Numbered from the stretch's first letter, positions 1 to 12,175 are shown. The stretch: DNA of 64,000 bases from Sanguinoderma infundibulare (GCA_032821775.1 JAVLRN010000010.1:2542001-2606000); one strand, 5' to 3'. The notes: a model not told the origin generated them from the letters alone. Program-made: numbers and translations.

Positions 1-705
1 GTGAGTGCTGCCAGTGTAGTTACGACAAAGCCAATCGCTTACTATGATCCCGGGCAACCATCTCGAGGGTCGAAACTTCTTAAGGACAAGGCTAAGTTGT
101 TGAGATTAGCACGAGGACAACAGTGGTTATGGTCAATGACGCACTTCGCCGGAATAGCGAAAGCCATCGACGCCTGAAAGCATGCTTAGGGGTCATCGTT
201 CAAGCCTCAACCTACGCGTGTCACTCACTACGAAGAACATGGACTACGATGTTGTCAGCAAGGCCACACCTCGACAGCTCCAGCAAGCTAGACTGACCAG
301 TGCAGTACCAAGTTGGTTTCCCCTGAGATCTAGTTGGGTAACGAGTCCTAGAAGCTCCGCATTTCCTAGGACATATATCAACGTCTGGCCAGTAACAGAA
401 CTGAGAGATTGCATACCGATATTGGACCGGTCGACGTACGAGCAAAGGAACATAATGGTCACGATGGGCATGACATGCCAATCGATCTTGCGGCATAGGC
501 ACCGCTCCGCGTCGCGAAAGAGCACGGGAGGAATCATGGTATCCTCGTCGCCGATGACCACCTGTGAAGACTCCGCTGGTGAGCTGGGACAGGCTTCCAC
601 CATTACCACAATCCCAGACGTCTCCTCCTGCGCCTTGTCCTCGGATTCGGTTGACGCGGAGACCACGGGCACGTCAGGATCTGGTCGAGTATCCGCCGTT
701 AGCGT
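1..705 (-). CDS. MFS transporter (allantoate permease type), 5' part; gene runs off the left edge
   Basis: N-terminal exons of a Dal5-type major facilitator transporter, a plasma-membrane permease for small anionic organic solutes; substrate unknown. Exon 1 ends in MPIVTIMFLCSYVDRSNIG, the hallmark of TM1 in this family. After a ~50-nt intron comes GNAELLGLVTQLDLRGNQ, then MFFV, ASMAFAIPAN, and LVLKKFRPSRWLPGII, all joined by proper GT-AG introns. It is a diverged copy of the complete gene at 31497-34038. The start codon used there (ATG) is ACG here, at 705-703, so translation would have to begin at a downstream Met (VVMVEACPSS) or an unseen exon. Otherwise the visible exons are open and in places more canonical than the complete copy. 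Whether it is functional cannot be decided, because the rest lies outside the window. Confidence 0.75.
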
Positions 706-2324
706 GTCGACTCGGAGAGTAATTTGGTTCGCTACTCGAACCCTGACGGACGCACAGAGGTTATATAGCAGAGCTCGACTGAAAGCGCTCAACTTTCCAC
801 ATGCAAAGACGCAGACATCCAATCGTACCTTGTTGCACGCGAAGCCACACCATTCGCCACTGCGCTTGCGCAAAAAAGTTGTTCTGGACCACCCTCGACG
901 AGGTCTAGGAGGGATGAGGAGTGTCTTCGACAGATAAGCGAGTAGTAGATCGTTTTAAGCGACCACGATTCCACCCCATCTTCGGGAGCATGAACATAAG
1001 AGCACAAATGAAGGTGAGAACTAATGCTTCTTGCGTAGAATGATACCGCTAGAGTGGAACGTACCTTACCTACGATCTTTCCCACTGGCGAGCCTCAGGC
1101 CATCGTGAACTACACGAGAGGAGGCGCGGACTGAGTGCTGACCCGTATGTTTCGAGGCACGGTGCCGCCGCCACGGGGGAGCTATCGAGCCAAGCCGGTG
1201 GCGCAGCCGGATGGGAGACGCAGACCCCGCGACGAACCCGGCCATGGGGGGCGTGTACAAAGATCCGACGGTACAGTGACGACCAGAGATATGTGGCAAC
1301 GGGGATGAATACGATAGGCAGAGCGATGGAGCCGCGAAAGGAGTGGTTCGGGGGAGATTCTGGTCAACGATGAGATACGGATGAGATCCGTATACCGTCA
1401 TATGGTGTGCGAGGCCATGGTTGCTGGACGGGATGTCGCCGACATTGCTCCGGATGCTAATAGAAATTTCCATGCCAAAAGGTAGGCACGGGATGGAACG
1501 AAACTCGCCTGATATCAACATCACAGCAAGACGATCTAGTGACCATGTACCCTCCAGTCAAAAAGTATGTGTCCGGTGCTCCTTGTAGCCGAGCTACGAA
1601 ACGGGGATCACGTATCGGTACCTCTGGGATACCAAGAGGTCGATGCAGCTAAACACTCGCTATAAATCAGAGTCATATCAGCGGTGAAGACATGCTTCTC
1701 CGACACGTAGCTCTCAAGAAACACTCACCGCGTACTACTACAGTGCGCTGTGGCAAGTCCGATTTACACGAAAGTCTGTCAGCGGAAAAGGCACTAGCTT
1801 GCTTATGTTCCATTGCCACCGAACGAATCAAGAGACGATTCTACAATTCCGTGAGCATTTGATGGAGTCTATGGGATGATGCAGTAGTGGGGGTTAAGTA
1901 CAAGGAGGAGGGACGCCGTCTCCCACTGGCAGTTTCCAATCTTGGAGATTTGTCCGATTTGTCAGCATCTCGGTGGGAGACGCCCGTGCAGCCCGTTTCC
2001 ACCACCACGCCGCCGCCGCCGCCGCCTCCTCGTCCTCTCAGTCTAGCCTTCTACCTCCATTCAGTACTAGCTCAACGTAATGGATATCCCTTAGGGACAG
2101 GAATCCAAAGAAGACTCGAAAGACCGCTGCACAGTGGGATGGACATGACATCGAACCTCCGGTCGCAGCCGAATGCTACACTGGCGTGATACAAGCGAAT
2201 TACATTAAAGGTACGTATTCTAGTCTTATGTTATCCAATATCCCAGAAGCTGTTGGTCCAGACGAACCCTCCAAGTCCGTATGTTCCTATCCACCCTATG
2301 TGCCCCGCTTTCCTCCGGATCTGG
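706..2324. other. Gene-poor duplicated spacer
   Basis: Matches 34040-36330 of the partner segment. No convincing coding exon, RNA gene or repeat array is seen. The open frames here do not keep frame in the partner copy. Confidence 0.5.
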
Positions 2325-3400
2325 TCAACGGCCAGGAAGGTTTTTTCCCGTCTGCGCCGGGGTCTCGATGTCGAATATTGATCCCGGTTGTGGCCCGCCC
2401 GCGAGACGTATCCCACTATCAGATGCTACTCGCGGGCTGGGCCCCTGGCGCGACGCGGTTGTGCTGCGCGTGCCAGCGCTCGAGGGCTGGTCGGAGGGTA
2501 CGGCTTGCGCCTGTGGTCGAGGGCGCAGCGCGCGAGTCAGTTGGAGAGCGCGGGTCTGAAGCTGAGGTCAGTGGGCTCGTCCTCTTTTATTTCTTCGGGA
2601 GGGGAGGAAGAGGTCTCGGTCGCCAAGTTCCTCAGACGAGCCTCCGGACTCCGACTCGTGCTGGGGAGTCAGAGTGTCGGACACGCTCGGGATGGTGCCC
2701 TGTGCGGCCATGAGCGAGAGCGAGTCGCTTCGCTGCGTCACGAACGAAATCGGGGATAGCGAAGTGTGCGCTATGATAGAGTCGGTAAGCCTTAACATGT
2801 GTGGTCTGTTGCATTGGTGCGTTTTGATGCACAGTCGTAAGGAGAAGCCCGGATTTGAGGATGGACCTAGTTCTGCAAGTATGAGTACCACGCTCGGGTC
2901 ACGATTACAGTACCTGCAGGATGCGGAGCCGTGGCGCGTGGCTCGAGGCGTCTTCGCCGGACGTCGTACTACTTGTAGGCGACGAAGGCGAGGGCGAGTA
3001 CCGTCACTACGCCGCCGGCTACTATCCCGGCAATGGGTCCCGGGCTCAGCGTGCATGTCGGGCGTGATGACGGTGGAGATGCGCTCGAGCGTGGTGGATT
3101 GGGAGCCGAGTTCGTAGCAGATTGCATGGTCGTTGTCGTGGCCCGAGAAAGAATCGTAGTGGATGACGACGATGCTTCTCACGTCGTCGTTCTCGTGCTG
3201 GTTGACGCTGTCCAGGTCGTCCTAAATCGATGGGGTGGATATCCGACAATGACAATTGTTGGGATATCGATTGGTTTTTCGCAACAAGACCTGTGGCTGA
3301 CTGAGGATGCTCGTCAATGATGACGGTGCTGTGTACCGCGGTCGCACTGTGTATCGTGACCGTCACTATTGGTCTCTCTTGCAGGCCGAGGGATCTGTAC
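2325..3400 (-). pseudogene. Dead copy A of the Ser/Thr-rich single-pass membrane protein family (parent type: gene D)
   Basis: Aligns with gene D (36335-37743) from the Ser/Thr-rich stalk through the membrane helix and tail. The helix region reads SPGPIAGIVAGGVVTVLALA and is followed by an in-frame TAG where D continues into its basic juxtamembrane stretch. The tail exon (LTDSIIAHTSLSPISFVTQR, close to D) is then shifted in frame around 2560-2590 and hits a stop after RNKRGRAH. The C-terminal PPSY motif of D is deleted, leaving KNLPGR and a stop. Three independent lesions mark it as a pseudogene. Confidence 0.85.
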
Positions 3401-3639
3401 ACGGAATTCAGGCCTCAGGTGTGAGGCTGGCACGGGGCTGGCATCTGCGCCTGTGATGAGGAAGGAAAGGAGGGTTGCTCCCGCTCATGTTGTCTGGTCC
3501 GAGGAGTTCCTGTCAGTCCTGTAAATTTATCTTTGACGTGAAATACATCTACTGCATATCAATGCCGGCGGGAGAAACTTCGGAACTACGTACTTGTGCG
3601 GGGGAGGAGAAAGGATCGCGGATGTTGTTGAGGGGTCTC

Positions 3640-3905
3640 ACGGCTCACCACGCCTTTCGCGTACGCTCCGGCCACGGGCGAAGCCCTCGCTGCAAGCTGC
3701 AACGGTTTCTATCCCCGCACTCCGAAGCCTGCGGCTGGTGATAACGTCGGACAACGGTGACCGTCAGACGACTTTGGGACCCTCATCGCCTGTCATTCCC
3801 TCCGTTTCGAGAATACGATGTTCGTGTTCACACCTTCCGATGACAAATTCATCTCCTTCCCGTAGCTGGCGTAGCTGGTCGCGGATTGGAGTCCCTCGCA
3901 AACAT
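3640..3905 (+). pseudogene. F-box/LRR gene relic
   Basis: Short stretches in two frames match the LRR part of the gene at 4440-5998: TVSIPALRSLRLVI at about 3700, and FGTLIACHSLRFENTMFVF then SDDKFISFP at about 3775-3865. Frames are shifted and the match stops at in-frame stops. It lies just upstream of its intact relative and looks like the remains of a tandem copy. The rest of 3400-4439 holds nothing recognisable. Confidence 0.6.
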
Positions 3906-4439
3906 CAAATCTGAGGTGAACATTCCCATGTGTAATCGTATACGTCCGGAGGCTGCGTTGCTCATGTCCGTTCACCAGCCGCCTTGAAAGCCGTGTTTGG
4001 GAAGACAGTCTGATGTAATTGCAGGGTACGTTGATCCGAGCGGCCGCCGGCGCCCACCATGCATTCCGCTGCAACCACGGCAAACGACGGGCGCTTGTGG
4101 TCCACACGGTTTCTCTCTCGACCATCACCACCATCGTGTCCACTCCCTCAACCCGATATACGCCTCTCCGCGTCCACGCTGTACTGCAGCAGAAGGATCC
4201 CGCTGACGAGGCTGTAGGGTGCCCCCGTAAGCTCTCATAGTGTTATGTGCGCGATCTCCTCGAGGCATGTTCTGACGCCAGTTATCAGTCTTCAAATTGA
4301 GCACAACGCTGTCAGGCACATCCTGTCAACGCAAGCCCATCGCGCAGTGTCCGCGAGCATAGTGCACATGTCCCCCAAATGTGAGTTTTGGCGGAAATAC
4401 GTCCATCATCTGTGCTGATTGCTGCACCTCAAGCAGAAA

Positions 4440-5998
4440 ATGGAGCGAGCGCTGCAAATCGACGACGTACTCCGACTCATACTAGGAGCCACACCACCCA
4501 ACGGCGATCTTGTGCGGTGTGCCACCGTGTGTCGTGCCTTCTCGGAACCGGCCCTTGATAACCTATGGCGAGCGCTGAACAGCTGGAAATGCCTTTGGCA
4601 CCTGCTTGCTCCGGAAGGCCTTCGGTGCCCGCTGGACGTCCTCGAGGAAGAAGAGGAAGCATACCTAGACGCCGTAAGTGGCACTCCATCTTCATTTCCA
4701 TAGCAAGGTCGTCAGCTCCATGTTGACGTCGACATTTTTCTCGCCAGATAATCTCTGCAAAATTGTACACCGTGCCAGAGCGATGGGAGCGCTTCCTCTG
4801 GTACTCCCGTCGCGTACACAGCATATACGCATGGCTGGATTTTACTGGGCAGTGGAAGCTTATCGCAATTGTGGCGCAGATGAACGGCGGCATCCTCCCG
4901 CTGCCAGCTTTGGAGCGAACCGCATGGGTCCTTCCGGATCCATTTCCTCCAATTGGTGCCTTCGCGCCGTTGTCATCGCTCGGCGTGCAAAGGCTATCGC
5001 TCCAAATCTCAACGGACCTCGGGGAGCAGCGCAATGCGAATATATTGTCGGAGTTGAACGCAACGCTACCTTCCCTGAAGGAACTCGACTTCGATTACTA
5101 CAATGGTTCGGCCGTGCCGGTGTCCTCAACGATGGCGCAGGAGCTTCAAATCCATTTCGATCACCTCACAGCATTGGGCGTCTGGGAGATCACGAGCTGC
5201 GGCGCATTTCGCGTCCTCATCGCCAAGCACAGCTTGAGAGATCTCGTATTCCGGAGTACAGTCTTCGAACTAGTCGACTCACTAGTCCTGTCCACCCCCG
5301 TCATCTCTCCAACCCTTCGGACCCTTCGCCTCATGACCTCATGCCGGGTCTTCGTGCGACTCTTTCGAGGCGTTCAGTTCCGATCTTTGCAGGACCTCGA
5401 TGTGGACCTCCACGGCTCAGGACCGCTCTTTCTGGACGCCTTAGAAGCCATAGTGGCCGCTGTGTCTATCCCCACGTTCTGGTGCCTGAGTTTGCATCTT
5501 TACAGGGACGAACCTCCGAGGCCCTTCCTGGAGGCCTTCCGCCCCCTCCTCGCCTGTCGTTCCCTCCGTTCCATCACCGTCGAGCCCTCGTGCGCGGTCT
5601 CGGTCTCTGATGACGAGTTCGTCAAGTTCCCGCAGGCATGGCCTGAACTCGAGTCTTTCGTCATGGAGATCCTGTCCACACCCAATCACGGCTATCCGTC
5701 CTTCGCCGTCCTCCTCCACTTCCGCCGGTACTGTCCCAAGCTCGAGACGCTCGTCTGTCCGCTGTCGATGGTCGGCGAACGCGGGCTCCCTCTGCTTCCC
5801 GGGAGCGCGCAGACGCACCCGCTGAAGGTGTTCAACTTTAACGCGGTCAGACACAGGGACCCTCGAGTGCTCATGCCGGACGCCGAGGAGGCTCAGGCCT
5901 GGGAGGACGAGCTGCGGCGGCTGTTTCCGTGCGCTCGGAAGGAGATTAAGGGCGAGGATTATTCCGACTATGGGTATTACGATGACTATCCGGACTGA
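4440..5998 (+). CDS. F-box/LRR protein 1
   Basis: Two exons, 4440-4673 and 4748-5998, split by a 74-nt GT-AG intron; 494 residues. Residues 1-50 (MERALQIDDVLRLIL, CATVCRAFSEPALDNLWRAL) form a degenerate F-box-like helix bundle of the kind found in hundreds of Agaricomycete proteins. The rest is leucine-rich repeat-like sequence (LRTLRLMTS, QFRSLQDLDVDL, CRSLRSI, CPKLETLVCPL). The C-terminus is acidic and Tyr-rich (DYSDYGYYDDYPD). Known role of the family: substrate adaptors binding Skp1 in SCF ubiquitin ligases, with the LRR picking the substrate; no substrate can be named. The ATG at 4440 was chosen because the paralogue at 9059 starts at the same MERALQIDD. Confidence 0.9.
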
Positions 5999-6458
5999 CA
6001 CGAAAGTTGCTTGAACAATGTTGTCGGTGTTTGGCTTCGCGGTTCTGCCTCGAGTCGATGCCAGATGGTGTCATGGTACTCCTGTCCAAAGGCCTGATGT
6101 CTCGTCATATGATTCTGCTATGCATATTCTGCCTGTAGCCTCTTCGTGCGAATTGTTATGCGGATAGCGATGGCAGCCTTACCCTGTCAACGGGCCGAAT
6201 GTTCGTTCAAGGACGTACTTGGTTCCCAAAACGTACCATGCACGTGACCGCCACGAGGACTCAGCGGTCTGAAAGCAGCACAACGGCTCGCACCAGTCTG
6301 ACTGTACAATCTCCACCGCAATAACGTACGGGAATCCTCAATTCGATCCCCAGGTGAGTTGGATTCCAAGTTGGCCAACGGGAAACCATCCGTCAGTACT
6401 CATCCAGCCTGATCCCCGCGTTATCAGCCCCATCGATATCCTTCCTCCAACTAGGTCT
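5999..6458. other. Spacer between convergent F-box genes
   Basis: 3'-to-3' intergenic region. No gene, RNA or repeat recognised. Confidence 0.5.
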
Positions 6459-9059
6459 CTACGAGAAACTTGAATGCGAGGAGTAGGGTGGCGGAAGTGT
6501 AGACAGGATCTCAGATGAGTACGTGCGATCAAAGACTCTGTCAGGGTGTTGGTCAACGTCGCCCGCAGATGCCAGACCAGCTCTGCTTCCTGCCAACCCC
6601 GCCCTGCCGTCCAGCTCACCGCGCCCGCCAGCAAGACGAACGCCCCAGTCCCTTTCGTGCATATTAAAGTTGAACGTCCTCAACGGGTGCGTATCCGCGC
6701 CCCCCGGAAGCAGCGGGAGACCACGCTCGCCGACGAGCAGCGGACAGACGAGAGTCTCGAGCCTGGGGCAGTACCGGCGGAAGTGACGGAGGACGGCCGT
6801 CGTCGGGTGCGGATATAGCGGCCGGAGTGAAGAACCATCTGGGCCGTCCCAGTTCCATAGCGGAGCCAACGGGATCTTGATGACGAAGGACTCGAGCTCC
6901 GGCCACGCCTGCGGGAACTGGATGAATTCGTCGTCCGAAGACGAGAATGCGAACATGCTGGCCGTGAAGCGGATGGAGCGGAGAGAATAGCAGGTGAGGA
7001 GGGGTCCAAAGAGCTCCAGGAAAGTGTTGGGGCGATCCCCGTATAAAGGAAGGTCCTCGTCTATCGACAGTTGCAGGCTCCTGAATGCGGGGATGGAAAC
7101 CGCTGCGACTAGAGCTTCGAGGACTGACGACAGGCGCGATCCTGGTGGGTCCTCTATGCTTAACTTGATGTCTTCCAAGGATCGGAAGCGGACGGGCTGA
7201 AAGAGCCGCATAAAATCAACGGCTGTAGTTCGGAGGTCAAGAATGCGAAGGCTTGTGTGGGCGATATACTGGGTAATAATTAAAAATTTGGCCATGCAAC
7301 GACAAGTGGGGGTCTACCACGGGGTTTTGCTGCCAAGTTGGCCCATATGAGCTGAAACCACGCACTGTTTTTCGACATGCTGCGAACCTAGACTGCAGAG
7401 AGAGCGTGATTGAAGCAAGTCCTCGGAGAGAACGCGCTGAACGACATGTGGAGTCGTCAAGAAATCGACAAGTGTCACCAGTGACTGATGTGACAAGTGA
7501 CATGGAGGATAGTGAAGGCAACAAGTATGATCGAACCACCAAGTTCTTTCCTCGATCTCATTTGGTGACAAGTAGACTGTGGTAGTACTACGTACCCTGC
7601 TCATAGATACGTACGTCTTGATGCGGGCCGTACTTGGACTTGACGTCAGCGCCTACCTTACCAGTTTCGTGCCCTGTACGAGTTAGCCTGTCGCCGCGGC
7701 GTCACATATACTGGTATCCCCTTCCATATTAATTCCTCGGACTCTCTTACACCTAGAAAATCGTCTCAGCTAGTGTTCTCGCTGTTGTCTGTCCCCTGCA
7801 TTCAATAACAATCCGACTTCCACTTCCCTGCCATCTCTGCCTGACACCCGGCACCGCCGCACACCCCTTCTTATCTTGAACTGATCGTACTTGTCACAAA
7901 AATGGACCACACCACTTACTTGTTGAATCAGGTAATAAATTTAACTTGTTGAGAACATCATGCTGATACACATGTTACTATTAGAACCACACAATTACTT
8001 GTCGATCAGCCACTGTCTGACTTGCTGCAAGAAAGCGCGAGGCAGTAACTTGTTGCAATTGCCTCGTGTTCATGTACTTGTCGAGGTATGGTGACAATGG
8101 GCGAACTTGTCGCAAACACTTCTGATTGGTGCACTTGTCGAGGCCTGATTTTTTACCCAGTATATGTGCCATAGGCTTGGAGAAATAACAGGGGTCGGGG
8201 ACAGCACGCGAACGTCCGAGTGGGTTAGATCGATTTTCGCAAATGAAAGATAGCGCAAGCCGTGTTTGGCGATAAGGATGTGGAATGCGTTGCAGCTCGA
8301 GACCCTCCGGTTGGTCAATGTTGTGAGATGATCGAAATGGATAAGCTCTTTGGCCAGCGTCGAGGACACCGCGCCAGAACTGGTGCAGGAAGAGTCGATG
8401 TGGAGCCGCCCTAGGCAAGGTAGCGCTGCGTTTAGTTCCGATAACATAGCGGCGGTGGCATCGCTCTGCTCCCCGAGGTCCTTTGAAGTCCGGAGTAATA
8501 GCGCTCGCACACTGAGTGACGATAATGGTGCGAAGGCTCCCATAGGTGATGGGCCCGGAAGGACCCAGATGGTCCGTTCCAAGGCGGGTAGCGGGAGGCT
8601 GCCGCCATTCATCTGCGACGCGATTTCGATAAGCTTCCATTGCTTCCCGTTAGCCCGGTACAGTCATCCGTCTATGCTGTGTATGCGAAGAGAGTACCAG
8701 AGGAATCGTTCCCATCGCTCTGGCACTGTGTATTGTTCGGTAGAGATGATCTGTCCAGAATGACACGGACTTGAGCAATATATAGCGGAGGAACGCGAAC
8801 GAGGATCACCACTTACGGCATCAAGGTACGCTCCGACAATACGCCCGCCCTTGCGAGTGATGGACCGGTCGTATGGAAGGCCATCTGGAGCCAGGAGATA
8901 CCAGAGGTGATCCCACCTGCCTAAGTGTCGCCATAAGACGTCGAGGGCCGGCTCCTTGAAGGCACAGCACACGATCGCACATCGTGCGATATCGCCTTTG
9001 GATGTTATGAGGCCTGCTATGAGGCGGAGGATGTCGTCGATTTGCAGAGCACGCTCCAT
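6459..9059 (-). CDS. F-box/LRR protein 2, with a transposon-like intron
   Basis: Paralogue of F-box/LRR protein 1. Exon 1 is 9059-8817 (MERALQIDDILRLIAG), the intron 8816-8751 is conserved in position, and exon 2 starts at 8750 (IISTEQYTVPERWERFLW). Similarity then breaks at 8157 and resumes at 7268; the gap is an 888-nt element. Its ends supply GT and AG, and removing it joins TGG to TAT ATC in frame, giving 548 residues in total. If it is not spliced, translation stops within the element after SVCDKFAHCHHTS. The C-terminus differs from protein 1 after RTFNFNMHERDWG and is Gly/Ala/Arg-rich, perhaps from a frameshift. Either a working gene with a new intron or a gene killed by insertion. Confidence 0.7.
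7269..8156. mobile_element. Introner-like non-autonomous DNA element inside F-box/LRR protein 2
   Basis: Both ends carry the inverted repeat ATATACTGGGTAA, extended imperfectly inward. At least seven copies of ACTTGT[CT] point inward from one end (7890-8140), and five reverse copies (ACAAGT) lie near the other (7300-7570), as in subterminal transposase-binding repeats. TATA flanks both sides and may be the target duplication. No transposase is encoded. The terminal CTGG/GTAA and ACCCAG double as splice donor and acceptor. Confidence 0.7.
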
Positions 9060-9750
9060 CTTCCACTCGAACCTCCTACACGAAGTAGAGTGGTAATCGA
9101 TGGGGCTGGAACCACAACTTAACTTGAAGGCGGGATTGGATTGGATGAGTACTGACTTCGGATGGTGTGCCATGGGGATAACAACCCACCGGGGGATTTC
9201 ACTGTGGAATGGTGATTGTGGTCAAGGCTGTATGGGTCAAGATGGTTGAACCCATCGTGCTGGCATCAGAACGAGCCTCGTGGCGATCGCGTGCATGGTG
9301 CCGTCCGGGCACTTACGTCTTCTTCAACGAATATTCGGGTTGACCGGGATACGGCCCTCGCCACTCCCATATCAATTTCGAAGGGATACTTTCGGATCGA
9401 TTGGAGATCATTTATAACACAATGAAATGAAGATACATCACGCTTTTCGACAGCAGCATGAAGAAAACGTCAGCACTACACCGTCGTCATAGCCGAGCAG
9501 GCAGGGCAGTGCGCCATGGTCGACGCCGCTCGTCACAAACGCTTGACGGATCTTCGGTTCAGACATTTCGCGTCGGCCGAATGAGGACCTGGGAGAGCAC
9601 GGTAGCTTCACGCACGATAGGGGTTCCTATATATACATACATGGTCTCAGACCTGTACATGATCAACAATGGAGCGACACCCACACTCATGGATAGACGC
9701 ACCTAAGAATTCTTCCAAGCCATCTTTGAGGTACATCCCGGTCCTCCTCC
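9060..9750. other. Spacer
   Basis: Upstream of F-box/LRR protein 2 and downstream of the esterase. No gene or RNA recognised. Confidence 0.5.
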
Positions 9751-12175
9751 TCACGCATCAACGCACCGCTCCAGCACCTCCTTCGCATAATCCGCCATGA
9801 TCCGCATCCCCTCCTTCGACGGATGACTATCCACAAAACCCCAATCAGTCCCCCCACCCCCACTCTCCAAATCCAAGCACAGACACAGACACAGAAACAC
9901 TCACTTCGGAATATAGTAAAAATAATGCTCCGGATCCTCGCACATCCCCTCCGTCACACAACAAATCCTCACGCACGCCTCCGTGCTCACGTACCCAAAC
10001 GCCTCGTACCCCGGATCCGCGCCGAGCACCCCGTCCCAGATCCGGCTGAACTGCGCGAACGCGACGTTGAGCGCCGGCCCCGGCTCCCGCCCGTGGAGGC
10101 CCTCTCCGCGGCCGGTCGAGTTGATGCCGCGGTGGAGGCCATAGAGACCGGTGTAGATCGTCTGGACCATCGCGTCGCCAGCGGGCGTGTGCGTACCGAG
10201 TCCGTAGACGTCCACGAGCAGGAAGTTGCGGGCCGAGGTGGGCGCGGAGGCAAGGATCCGGATTTGGGACAGGATGACCTGCGCGGCCGCTTGCAGGTTC
10301 GCTTCACCGTCGACTGGAGGACGGTGGGTCAGATGTGACGTGCTGGGCAGTGGAAATGAGCGGGCCAGACGTACTCCTCGAACCACCGAAATCGCTGCGG
10401 ATAGACGTCAGAAGGAGGCTCCTAAAACCCAGGGCGCGGCTTGATACTCACTTTATGCCAAAGAAGACCACGTAGAGAGTGGAATTGGGATCGAGGGCGT
10501 TCGACTGGCCGAGGAAGGTTGTCACTGTAACCACGTTAGATACGTATTCAACGACACGGAGGACTGTGTTTGGAAGTAGACGAGAAAGGAAACATAGGAT
10601 TCCGCGCCCAGGTAAGGCTGTGCCACCGACCATGTCCACTTGCAATCCGCTCAGACCCCGCTTCGTCGCCTTGCGAGAAAAGTGTGAAAGGTGGGGAAAC
10701 TCAGCGGCTCCCTGCCACGAGTTGGGAAATGAAAAGTGCATGGCGAGGGCAGAAGAACGAAATGTCGGAGCAGACCGCGGTGTATGTGTGTGCATAGAGA
10801 GAATAAGGGGGACGGATCGCGCGCCACGGGTCAGAGTCTGCGAAAGTGTCTGTATGTAATAGGTAACGAGCCCGCGAAGGCGTATGGGCTGAGGGGCGAT
10901 AACGTCAATCAGCCTTTGCGATATGACAACCGCGCGCCGGGAGGAGCTCGGGAGAGGGCACGCACCGCCGTCAGCGACGCCGTCCAGAGACGTGCACGCA
11001 CCAAGTCCGGACTCGGGCTGCGAGCGGGCAGGGAAGGGGCGTCGGGCTAGAGGAACGGAGGGTGCGCAAAGTATCTCCCGCCGTCCTGAACATACAGAAG
11101 ATCCAAAAGAATCGTCATTGAAAGATATCATCATGAGCTTGGTTGATCTGAGAGAGCAGGGACGCATGGAAGACGTGATACGTCTTCAGCGAAGGAAAGG
11201 CGATAAATGGGCGGGGTGAGCACATGAAGACGCCGACCCCCTGATGACGAAACCACATTCTCGCGGGAACGCCAAGATACGATGTCCTGGCTACGGATAT
11301 AGTGGTCGCCAGCCATAGAGGGACAACGATATGGTAAGGTCGCATGAGCGCGGTGAGCACCACGCAGCCTGGAAGTTTCTAGGCTAACGATACACGCGCG
11401 ATGAGACTCAAGAGCACGGATACACGCACTCCTAGTGTTCTTTTCGCGCAATAATGCCGTCTCTCGTGCGCGACACGACAACGGTCTCAGCCACGCGGAC
11501 GCATATAAGCAGCTGTGCCTAGCTATTATGGCATTCGCGCCATATTATGGGAGTAAGGGGTGGGGCAGACTCGCCGATTACGTGACCGGCAACTAAAGCA
11601 CAGGCACACTCACTTTGGCCAAGAAAATCGACTTTCTTGATAGCACTCGGCCACAGACTGAGGTCCGTACATGCACCGGATTGCTGTTCGTTCCGTTTGA
11701 ATGCAAAACAGAGTCGGGTTCGCACGGGCACTCACCGCGTAGTCCATCAACGTCGCGCCAATATCATCCGCCAGATTCTCTACCCAGACCTTCCCATCCG
11801 TCGACCTCCCGCCTGCGCCAGCATCCGGGGGAACGACCACCGGCGGAGCAAGTGGTCCACCGTCGTCGCGGCCACCATCGGTGTAGGAGTCCTGGAGGGC
11901 GAAATCGTCAAACTCGGGTATCTAAACAGTGGAACGGGACGCACACCGAACGCTACGATGGTCTTGATCCGCGTCAGATCAATGCCTGCATTGACATCGG
12001 ACGTGGTACCCGAGAGTGGACCGCAGACGGGGGAGACCGCGAGGTGGATGCCGTTGTTGTCGGCGGACTTGAGTGGTGCGAAGACATGCTGAGAGGGGTC
12101 CTCGTGAAGTGCCTGGCGTGCATCCGCAGGGAGAAATAGAAAGAGTAAAGGAAGTGCACAGAGGGCGGCCTTCAT
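9751..12175 (-). CDS. Secreted acetylesterase, carbohydrate esterase family 16 (GDSL/SGNH type)
   Basis: Seven exons: 12175-11945, 11891-11736, 11683-11614, 10524-10452, 10394-10375, 10313-9905 and 9826-9751, summing to 1035 nt and 344 residues with phases matching throughout. A signal peptide (MKAALCALPLLFLFLPADA) leads. The nucleophile block is IVAFGDSYTDGGRDDGGPL, with the split GDS joined by splicing. Then come AGGRSTDGKVWVENLADDIG, LSLWPSAIKKVDFLGQ, and a C-terminal NHPSKEGMRIMADY carrying the catalytic-type His. CE16 enzymes remove acetyl groups from xylo- and other oligosaccharides in wood decay. Oddities are a 20-nt exon and a 1.09-kb intron (10525-11613) about twenty times longer than its neighbours. 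Confidence 0.9.
10525..11613. other. Oversized intron of the CE16 gene
   Basis: Flanked by good GTGAGT and TTACAG signals on the minus strand, and both neighbouring exons match the family without a gap. All other introns in this gene are about 50-80 nt, so roughly 1 kb has probably been inserted. No inverted ends or coding capacity were recognised. Confidence 0.5.

Larger units (their letters stand above)
1..3450. repeat. Segmental duplication, left copy (partner 33322-37660, same orientation)
   Basis: Base 1 corresponds to about 33322. Similarity runs through the MFS 5' exons, the gene-poor spacer and the membrane-protein gene (pseudogene A here, gene D in the partner). The partner holds about 0.7 kb extra (about 34386-35085) that is absent here around 1075-1130. 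Divergence is moderate, with scattered substitutions and small indels, so this is not a recent duplication. Confidence 0.85.

Noticed and set aside
9823..10338. Long plus-strand open frame (171 codons)
   Set aside because: Lies antisense to the main CE16 exon; GC-rich third positions of the real gene open the shadow frame.
10448..11167. 239-codon minus-strand frame ending in the esterase exon
   Set aside because: It is an esterase exon plus open intron sequence. The upstream part has no protein-like composition and the splice phases fit the intron.
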